From Pseudomonadota bacterium (GTDB lineage: Bacteria; Pseudomonadota; Gammaproteobacteria; Halothiobacillales; Halothiobacillaceae): DNA of 11,585 nucleotides. Below the pieces are notes generated by a model. The model saw only the letters and a list, made by a program, of their open reading frames with translations. It was not told the DNA's origin and ran no database searches. The first letter of the stretch is position 1. Every line of letters begins with the position of its first letter. The stretch is from assembly GCA_021795795.1 (NCBI GenBank), contig JAJYPA010000235.1, positions 1 through 11,585 on the forward strand. Reading direction: 5' to 3'. Shown piece after piece: positions 1 through 5,535 of the stretch. The position numbers and the translations under genes are program-made.

Positions 1-2
1 TC

Positions 3-506
3 CTCTCCGCGCGCGAGCTCGCCGCCCTGATGCTAGGACACCTGAACCCGTCGCAGGTCGGAACATCGATCGCATCGAAAAAGACCTTTCAGGCGCACTT
101 CCCGCCGCGCAAGATCATGCAGGCGGTGATTCAGTGGCACTTCGAGCAATCCGGAACGTGCGCTGACTGCGGTACCCGCCTGGAGCTGCAGGCCGACCAC
201 GTCATCACCCGTGAGGACAAGGGCGATGAGGCCGATAGGCTGGAGAACATGACGTTGCGGTGTCGCCGCTGCAACGTAATACGACGGCCGTCTCACAAGC
301 ATGGCGGCAAGACGTTCCTGACCGCTGAGGCGGCGCTGATGTGGATTCTCTTCGTCAAACGACCTCGGACCTACCAACAGTTCGGGACTCTGTGCCGCGA
401 GTACGGCATGACGATGGCGAACATCCGCTTCCAGGAGGCTTGGGCCATGGCGCATTGGCTCAAGCGCGAGAAGCGGTACGTGATCGATGGCGACTCGAAG
501 CTGTAG
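3..506 (+). CDS. HNH endonuclease family protein, 5' end cut by the window edge
   Basis: Predicted metal-dependent nuclease of the HNH superfamily. Numbering from the ATG at 30, it shows C44-x2-C47, the D56-H57 pair, N73 and C78-x2-C81-N82. This is the zinc-supported HNH layout (CxxC, DH, N, CxxCN). About 75 further residues follow and resemble no domain I can name. The frame is open leftwards from the ATG to base 3 and reads as a helical sequence (ARELAALMLGHL). No clear ribosome binding site precedes the ATG, so the gene very probably begins outside the window. It converges on the methyltransferase gene, and the two 3' ends overlap by 47 nt. That neighbour suggests a restriction enzyme, but a free-standing homing-type or repair HNH protein is also possible. 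The HNH assignment is from motifs; the restriction role is inference. Confidence 0.8.
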   Translation, partial: LSARELAALMLGHLNPSQVGTSIASKKTFQAHFPPRKIMQAVIQWHFEQSGTCADCGTRLELQADHVITREDKGDEADRLENMTLRCRRCNVIRRPSHKHGGKTFLTAEAALMWILFVKRPRTYQQFGTLCREYGMTMANIRFQEAWAMAHWLKREKRYVIDGDSKL

Positions 507-2877
507 CAGAGGTGTCGTCGAAGAGCGCGAGCTGCGCTCGTTCGGCGAGAGCCGCGGTCTTCGTGACGTCACGCATCCGGAGCCCGAGCTGGCAGTACTC
601 CTCAGACCGCTCGATGCACACTGAGCGAACGCCATAGCGTTCCGCAACTCGTCCCGTGGTGAGGCTCCCCCCAAACGGGTCCAAGACAACGTCGCCGCGA
701 TTCAGCCGCGACACAAGTAGCTCGGGAAGCTCGTCGGGGAACGGAGCGGTGTGTCCGTGTACGTTCTCGCCCCGCACCATCTTCATCACCGGCTGCTGCC
801 GGAGGACGCGGCCAACCAGCTGGGTTCCGGCATCCTCACGCTTGCCGTTGAGCTTGCCGTTGCCGTTGCTCTTCGACCCGTTGGGGGCGGGCTTTTTGAA
901 CACGAGGACATGCTCCCAGCAGTTGAACGGGGCCTGGTAGTACGGCGAGAAGTTTCCTGCGTTGAAGCCCCGCTTCCCCTCGATGTCGCCTTTGTCCCAG
1001 ACGACATTCCCGATCAGGTCGAACCCGATGCGGCGGAAGAGATCGACAGTGTAAGCGGAGAGTACCATTCGTCGCTTGCCCATCGCGGAAAACACGATCG
1101 TGTTCTCATTATCGAAGTAGTCGAAAACGTTGTAGAGGTAGAGTGCACCCGGTTTCAGCGTCCTGAATACCTCGGCGTTGATAATCAGCATGTCGTGCAG
1201 GTGGCAGTACATGTTCGGCCACTGCGCATAGTCTCGGGCGTTGTAATAAGGCGGCGATGTGACGGCGCCGTCGAACATCGCCGCCGGCAGACTCCGGAGC
1301 ACCGCGGCAGAGTCTCCGAGAAGGACCTGGAACTCGTCGTCACCAAGGTTGCGGAGCGGCGCCGCGCTCGTGGCCGGGGTACAGACGTACCTTCGGAAGA
1401 GCGGTCCGTCCCAGAAGGCGTGACCGCGTGATTCCAACTGCAGCGCATGGTGTTGGATGGTGCGGCCCAGGCCAGCGCTGTCGAACGTCGGCCAGCCGTG
1501 CACGTGGATCGTGTCCCCGTGCATGGAGTAATGCCGAACGAGCATCTCGACGATTTCTCGATCCGACACATCGATGACCACGTCCCGTGTCCATCGTCTG
1601 ACGCTATCCACAGGGATCTCGTTGCGATCGTCGTCGATGGCCTGTTGCATGGCGAGGCCGCGGAACGCGTACCGCTTTCCGCGGTTGTACTTGCTGCGAT
1701 CAGGGCACAGCACGTTGTTGCACTCCCAGCTTCGCACTCCGAGGCTCGGGTACGAATTGCCCTGGACGTCCGCACTTCGACAGGTCGGGCATGGAACGGG
1801 CGACTCGTCGCGCTCGTTCTTCTGGAAGACGAGTAGCAGGCGCTCGACGTTCCCTTCAGCATCGGACATCACGAAGCAATCGCGGTAGGCGAGCCCCTCG
1901 TTCACTAGCTCGAAGTGGGCCGCTTCGACATCGAGTCCTGCGATGTGCCCGCGCGTCTCGTCCCTGACTCGCTCCCAGCGGAAGTAGGCCTTCTTGAGCA
2001 GCGATTCTCGGTGCTTCTCTCCGAACAGCGTTGCGTCGGCAGCGACTTCCCATTCTACGCTTCGCCCATCCAATTGGAGCGGCTCAATGAGGATCGCGAA
2101 GAATCCATAGTTGTTGATGTTCGTGTAGAGGCGCTCGACGAGGTGGGACACAGCCCCTCGAAGCTCCTCATACGTCTTGAGTTGGGCGATCGCGTCGCCG
2201 GATAGACGCGCAACATGAAGCGCGTTATCTCGGCTGAAGAGATGTGGCGACCGCACATGGAGTTGATCCCAGAAGGACTCGCGGTAACCGTCATCGTCGA
2301 ACTTGGGGTCGAAGAATCGGTGCATCTCCCGCTGAGGGAGAGATACCCACATGAAGGCGCTGAATTGTGCCTTCACGATCTCGCCCTCGATGTCGCGGTC
2401 GCCCTTCTCCTTGCGCAGCTTGGTCGGTTCCTGGCACTCGTTCGCGAGATGCTGCAGCGTGTCCTTCTCGTCCATGGGTTGGAAGCGTCGCAGGACGCGC
2501 GCTTGTACAGGCTTCGGCACACCGCGCTCGTCCAGTACAGCCACCAGGAGTTCCTTATCCCAAAGGTCGAACGCTCGCTGGATCTGGCACTTCTGGTGAT
2601 AGTGGAAGGTGAACCCAGCGCCAGCGGCCTCCCCATAGAACTTGCCTAGCACCTCGGCGTTCAGGCGGAACTTCCAGTTCACGTGTGCGAGGAATTCGCG
2701 ACGCCGCTCAGCCAACGGCCGGAGCCCGTGGGAGCCGAGGTATCCGACGAGGCGTTCTAGTTCTCGCTGGTACTCGTCGTCGAACGCAGGTCGCAGGCCA
2801 GTAATCTCGACGAACTCGGCTATGAACGTCGAGGACGACAATCTCCGCGGCACGCTGCTGGAATGATCTAGGTTCAC
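460..2877 (-). CDS. DNA methyltransferase (amino-MTase, motif IV before motif I) with long N-terminal region and zinc ribbon
   Basis: Predicted S-adenosylmethionine-dependent DNA N4-cytosine or N6-adenine methyltransferase. Numbered from the GTG at 2877 (805 aa), the C-terminal third has the catalytic motif TSPPY near 540, a WEHVLVFKK block near 655 and the SAM-binding DPFGGSLTT near 733. The order IV then I is that of beta-group enzymes. The usual GSGTT is GSLTT here. A Cys4 zinc ribbon (CPTC near 363, CNNVLC near 386) sits in the middle. The first 350 residues match nothing I recognise. A low-complexity Asn/Gly/Lys linker near 668 to 680 separates the motif blocks. The frame extends to a TTG at 2970 (836 aa), but that TTG has no Shine-Dalgarno, whereas GTG 2877 has GGTGGG about 6 nt upstream. 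The gene converges with the HNH gene, suggesting a restriction-modification pair. An orphan methyltransferase is the alternative. Confidence 0.88.
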   Translation of the reverse strand: MNLDHSSSVPRRLSSSTFIAEFVEITGLRPAFDDEYQRELERLVGYLGSHGLRPLAERRREFLAHVNWKFRLNAEVLGKFYGEAAGAGFTFHYHQKCQIQRAFDLWDKELLVAVLDERGVPKPVQARVLRRFQPMDEKDTLQHLANECQEPTKLRKEKGDRDIEGEIVKAQFSAFMWVSLPQREMHRFFDPKFDDDGYRESFWDQLHVRSPHLFSRDNALHVARLSGDAIAQLKTYEELRGAVSHLVERLYTNINNYGFFAILIEPLQLDGRSVEWEVAADATLFGEKHRESLLKKAYFRWERVRDETRGHIAGLDVEAAHFELVNEGLAYRDCFVMSDAEGNVERLLLVFQKNERDESPVPCPTCRSADVQGNSYPSLGVRSWECNNVLCPDRSKYNRGKRYAFRGLAMQQAIDDDRNEIPVDSVRRWTRDVVIDVSDREIVEMLVRHYSMHGDTIHVHGWPTFDSAGLGRTIQHHALQLESRGHAFWDGPLFRRYVCTPATSAAPLRNLGDDEFQVLLGDSAAVLRSLPAAMFDGAVTSPPYYNARDYAQWPNMYCHLHDMLIINAEVFRTLKPGALYLYNVFDYFDNENTIVFSAMGKRRMVLSAYTVDLFRRIGFDLIGNVVWDKGDIEGKRGFNAGNFSPYYQAPFNCWEHVLVFKKPAPNGSKSNGNGKLNGKREDAGTQLVGRVLRQQPVMKMVRGENVHGHTAPFPDELPELLVSRLNRGDVVLDPFGGSLTTGRVAERYGVRSVCIERSEEYCQLGLRMRDVTKTAALAERAQLALFDDTSATASSRHRSRTASRA

Positions 2878-2990
2878 CGATATCCCACCACTGTTAGGAA
2901 AACCTCTCCATCGTCGGGCTTTGGCACTTGTGTCGTCTAGCGGGGCGCGAGTTGTGCGGCGTTCCGCCAATATGGACTTGCCGGCTGGAA

Positions 2991-3815
2991 CTACGTTTGC
3001 GCGGAACGTCCGTTCCCCCAGCGTTCAATCGCGTCCGCACGCTCGGTTCGCACATACAGATCAACATCCCTTAAAATGGTCTTGGGAATTCGAACCTGAC
3101 GCGTCTTGCGTCCCTTGCCGACGATAGCCATGGCACATGTCTTCTTGCCGACAAATCTGGGATCATCGGGGCTGGGAAGTTGTTTGAGCGTTAGTTTGTT
3201 GGCTTCCGACAATCGGAGTCCCGTTGATAGCAACAGGGCACCGAAAAGGCTATCCCGGACACCGTTTTCGGTTGCTTGCAAGGCAGGGTACAGCTTATTG
3301 CGGAAAAGTCCGATATCGAGATACTTCAGTTCCTTCGTGCGAACTGGCTCAGCGATGGATGCGCGCTTTAACGGGGTGCCTCCCCATCCGGTCTGAAGCT
3401 CACGAAAAGTGAAAGGTAACTTGGTGACGTGACCGCCCTCCAATGCCCATTCGTAGAACTTCGTGACTGCGGCAACAAAGGTGCGCCACGCGGACGCGCC
3501 AACGGGCGTGGCACCCCCAGCGCCAATCCGACGCAGGCGCCAGTACGCCTTGATGTCAGCCTCAATGGCATCTTTCCAGTGCGTGCGGCGAGACTCCAAA
3601 AATCGAAAGTAAAGGCTCAACTGCTCAGCGTAGGCTTTCCACGTGTTAGGGCTCGGGGCGGATGGGGTAACAATGAACCTGAGGAACGCATTGAGGTCCG
3701 GATCGTAACGGAAGTCTTCCGCCAAGGTGAAAGGCATGCCGTCGTTAAGGCCCAATTCAGCCATCAACCCTTTCAGGTGGGGGGTCAGCGAGGTTTTTAC
3801 GTAGAAGACATCCAT
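2991..3815 (-). pseudogene. Tyrosine recombinase, truncated before the C-terminal catalytic box
   Basis: Phage-integrase-type tyrosine recombinase remnant of 274 residues. An N-terminal SAM-like core-binding domain covers roughly residues 35 to 140. The catalytic domain starts normally, with the first catalytic Arg in STGLRLSEANKL and the catalytic Lys hairpin in GKGRKTRQVRIP. The protein then ends after ERWGNGRSAQT, so the HxxR, second His and nucleophilic Tyr are all missing. It should not recombine DNA. The methyltransferase reading frame begins right after the break, so the break probably marks a rearrangement junction. A one-base shift in GGGGG near 3015 would run on into the methyltransferase frame, but the result has no recombinase motif. 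The ATG at 3815 has no Shine-Dalgarno. A better-equipped ATG at 3881 is in the same frame but is separated from it by a TAA at 3834 to 3836. Confidence 0.8.
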
Positions 3816-3833
3816 TGGGGAGTAACCGTTGTT

Positions 3834-3881
3834 TTACGTGGAGTGTTCTGTAGACCACTTGAGGGTTCTTTCTGGGCTCAT
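3834..3881 (-). pseudogene. 15-codon ORF with strong RBS, in frame with the recombinase (probable lost 5' end)
   Basis: The ORF reads MSPERTLKWSTEHST and then TAA. It has an excellent Shine-Dalgarno, AAAGGAG at 3888 to 3894, 6 nt before ATG 3881. It is in the same frame as the recombinase that starts at 3815, and only the TAA and six codons separate them. The simplest reading is that the recombinase once began here and a CAA to TAA type change broke it. A leader peptide for coupled translation of the recombinase is the alternative. The ATG directly follows the stop of the 48-codon ORF upstream (TAAATG). Confidence 0.5.
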
Positions 3882-4028
3882 TTAGTGCTCCTTTGAGGAA
3901 GTGTTGATGGTATCCAAGCGCATCTTGATGGTCTGAACGAAATTAAAACCAGTGACGTGCCTGACGAAACCAATGGTACCCCCGCCGCCACGATGCGGTG
4001 TGTTGCCAGAGACCAGGGAGAGGCTCAT
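3882..4028 (-). CDS. Small ORF of 48 codons, unrecognised, possible gene remnant
   Basis: The ORF begins MSLSLVSGNTPHRGGGG and ends IKMRLDTINTSSKEH. A GGGGAG lies about 10 nt before ATG 4028, a workable but long spacing. Its TAA stop is directly followed by the ATG at 3881, which has its own strong ribosome binding site. That stop-start junction is typical of tightly packed operons, including those of multi-recombinase elements. I recognise no domain. The glycine run and the AT-rich surroundings suggest the fused remains of an upstream gene rather than an intact small protein. Confidence 0.35.
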   Translation of the reverse strand: MSLSLVSGNTPHRGGGGTIGFVRHVTGFNFVQTIKMRLDTINTSSKEH

Positions 4029-4063
4029 TGATAAACTTCTCCCCGGTGATTTTGACGTATCAC

Positions 4064-4093
4064 CTACCGAACCACGTCAGCTTTTGCGCTCAT
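4064..4093 (-). pseudogene. Nine-codon ORF behind promoter and RBS, possible 5' stub of a deleted gene
   Basis: ATG 4093 starts MSAKADVVR and then meets TAG. AGGAG at 4104 to 4108 lies 10 nt upstream, and a promoter at 4134 to 4163 would start RNA near 4127. This is the layout of a proper first gene of an operon, but the frame closes after nine codons. It is the first of three closely spaced ATGAGC starts, each with a Shine-Dalgarno (4093, 4028, 3881). An operon collapsed by internal deletion would explain this. A short leader peptide is possible. Confidence 0.3.
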
Positions 4094-4133
4094 CCAAAAA
4101 ACACTCCTGAACTTCACTTCAGATTACATATAC

Positions 4134-4163
4134 ACCATACAGTATATGATACACATAAGTCAA
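4134..4163 (-). promoter_or_regulatory. Predicted sigma-70 promoter for the recombinase remnant operon
   Basis: Minus-strand -35 TTGACT (4158 to 4163) and -10 TATGGT (4134 to 4139) with an 18-bp spacer. The segment is AT-rich and contains short palindromic runs such as ATACAGTAT. It reads toward the short ORFs and the truncated recombinase and overlaps the stop codon of the FGSNLA gene fragment. Confidence 0.45.
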
Positions 4164-4252
4164 TTATCATTTATTCGGATAACGGCGAGATTGCTGCCGA
4201 ACACGAAGATCGCTGGATAGTTTGGCAACGTACCGTCTTTGTGCGTATGCAT
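4160..4252 (-). pseudogene. 5' fragment of a gene with a PAIFVFGSNLA motif
   Basis: ATG 4252 has a near-perfect Shine-Dalgarno (GGGGAGG, 4 nt spacing) and shares one base with the rlaP stop (TGATG), so the two were built to be co-translated. The 30 codons include PNYPAIFVFGSNLA, which I recognise as the N-terminal signature of a family usually reading FVFGSNLAGxHGxGAA. That family is common in phages and bacteria and its function is poorly defined. Here the expected GxHG is replaced by VIRINDN and a stop, and the DNA turns AT-rich at the same point. The rest of the gene is therefore missing, probably because of an insertion or deletion between about 4165 and 4185. The family match is from memory of the motif; the truncation is visible in the sequence. 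Confidence 0.55.
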
Positions 4253-5061
4253 CAGACCTCCCCAAGAATGACGGCGGCTATGAATCGATCTAGCGTGGGC
4301 TGTTGCTGGTCTATCCTTTTCTGACAGGTCTCGCTGTAGGTTATGGTCTGCATCCTGATTTTCTCCCGGTGGTGCTCGAAACGATCCAGAATGAACGGTT
4401 CGAGATGTCTCAAATACTTTTTGTGAATGGTCCAACTTTCGTCTTCCCTAGTCTTGGCCTCCAACAGTAGAATAACGATTGCCATCCTATCTTCGTCGCA
4501 AACAGACCTAGCAACGGTCATGAAATCCAGCGGCGGAAGCCTGCATGCGACGTCGGCCTCCAGCCACATGCAGCAGAACAATCCGCGCAGGACATACAGG
4601 GTTTTCTTGACGTTCCACCACTCCTGGTTGCGCAAATATTTCTCGTAGGTCTTGCGTGCCAGTCCGTAGTAGTGTCCCAGTGCCCCTTCCGGCCGGTAGA
4701 GGTCGTTGGCCGAGTTTTTCAGTGCTGGCGCACACTCCCGGTAGACTGTGGGTGACGCCAGCCATTCCAGTGCCGCCACATTCCCTTTTTGGAGCAACGC
4801 AAAGTTCTTGCGAACATCCCATCCGGAAAAATCGAGGTTGCCTTCCAAAACGTTAATGGTGTCGTCCTGTGGCGTAATGCCAAGATATGCGGCTGCCGGA
4901 CGCGCAAAGATGAAGCGGATATCGTAATCGCTGTCTCGCGACGCAAAGCCCCATGCGCGGCTACCGGATTCGGCGGCGTAGAGGATTCTGACCTGATTGG
5001 TCTGTTCGAGTTCATACAGCTTTTCCTGAATGGTGTTTTTTTGCACTTCTTCACGCTCCAA
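4252..5061 (-). CDS. RlaP/COG3541-type DNA polymerase beta superfamily nucleotidyltransferase
   Basis: Predicted nucleotidyltransferase of 269 aa, about the usual full length for the RlaP-like (RNA ligase-associated pol beta, COG3541) family. The signature ESGSRAWGFASRDSDYDI gives G33-S34 of the nucleotide-binding turn and the metal-binding D45-x-D47. The region WDVRKNFALLQKGNVAALEWL is also family-like. The family is thought to act in RNA repair or modification, but the substrate is unknown and no RNA ligase gene is visible here. The longest start is TTG 5061, without a Shine-Dalgarno. GTG 5046 has GGAG 9 nt upstream and may be the true start, giving 264 aa. The gene lies 114 nt downstream of the small membrane protein gene, probably in one operon. 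Its TGA overlaps the ATG of the truncated FGSNLA gene. Confidence 0.85.
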   Translation of the reverse strand: MEREEVQKNTIQEKLYELEQTNQVRILYAAESGSRAWGFASRDSDYDIRFIFARPAAAYLGITPQDDTINVLEGNLDFSGWDVRKNFALLQKGNVAALEWLASPTVYRECAPALKNSANDLYRPEGALGHYYGLARKTYEKYLRNQEWWNVKKTLYVLRGLFCCMWLEADVACRLPPLDFMTVARSVCDEDRMAIVILLLEAKTREDESWTIHKKYLRHLEPFILDRFEHHREKIRMQTITYSETCQKRIDQQQPTLDRFIAAVILGEV

Positions 5062-5175
5062 ATGCAGTGGGTCGGCACATCTCGCGAATCAACAGCCTCA
5101 ATTGCGGGTCTCGATCACGATCCAGAAAGCGCCATAGGACGGCTCCCGTTCCTCATCCATCCTGCGATTCCACAG

Positions 5176-5397
5176 TCAGTACCCGCCACCAACCAGTGCA
5201 ATGCCGACAACCGCCACGATCAGGACTTCCTGCAGGCTCATGCCGCGGAACAGGCGGAAGATGGCGCCGTAGATAAGCCCGTGGACTATTCCCCCGATAA
5301 TCGTGTGCATCAACCACCCCCCGTGATCTGCGACGGTGTGCCCGGCGTAATATGGGTGATGATAATGATCGGCGTAAACCAGCGTGTGGTGCCACAT
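5176..5397 (-). CDS. Small His/Tyr-rich membrane protein, 73 aa, unknown function
   Basis: The start is well supported: GAGGGA lies about 7 nt before ATG 5397 and a strong promoter lies upstream. The first 27 residues are rich in His and Tyr (YADHYHHPYYAGH). Two hydrophobic segments follow at roughly residues 30 to 48 (MHTIIGGIVHGLIYGAIF) and 55 to 71 (QEVLIVAVVGIALVGGG), separated by a basic RLFRG turn. It is probably an inner-membrane protein with both ends on the same side. The histidines might bind a metal, but that is speculation. I do not recognise a family. It is the first gene of the operon that continues into the nucleotidyltransferase. The 114 nt between them hold only very short ORFs. 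Confidence 0.65.
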   Translation of the reverse strand: MWHHTLVYADHYHHPYYAGHTVADHGGWLMHTIIGGIVHGLIYGAIFRLFRGMSLQEVLIVAVVGIALVGGGY

Positions 5398-5429
5398 GTG
5401 AGTTCCCTCGGTGTATTCAGATTTAGAGT

Positions 5430-5460
5430 ATTATACCATGCTGTTTTCGGCGATTGTCAT
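5430..5460 (-). promoter_or_regulatory. Sigma-70 promoter with extended -10 for the small membrane protein operon
   Basis: Minus-strand -10 TATAAT (5430 to 5435) is preceded by TGG, an extended -10. ATGACA (5455 to 5460) is the -35 candidate at a long 19-bp spacing. The start would lie near 5423, giving a leader of roughly 25 nt with the GAGGGA ribosome binding site. Confidence 0.7.
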
Positions 5461-5502
5461 ATTGCCGCGTGCAAGCGTGGCAAAATATAGACGGGCGCGC
5501 TT

Positions 5503-5521
5503 CGGGATCAATTTGATCCCG
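5503..5521. repeat. Perfect 19-bp inverted repeat downstream of rep
   Basis: CGGGATCAA and TTGATCCCG flank a single central T. It lies 14 bp past the rep stop and about 40 bp upstream of the -35 of the membrane protein operon. There is no T run on either side, so a classic terminator is unlikely. A repressor operator, or a hairpin that protects the rep mRNA 3' end, would fit. Confidence 0.6.
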
Positions 5522-5535
5522 GTAACTTGTTTGGT

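Noticed and set aside
751..1431. Plus-strand ORF of 226 codons
   Set aside because: Lies wholly opposite the methyltransferase catalytic region, has no recognisable motif and is a GC-rich antisense shadow.
4160..4435. 91-codon minus-strand ORF containing the FGSNLA segment
   Set aside because: Its first 60 codons overlap rlaP in another frame. The internal ATG at 4252 with GGGGAGG and TGATG coupling is clearly the real start.
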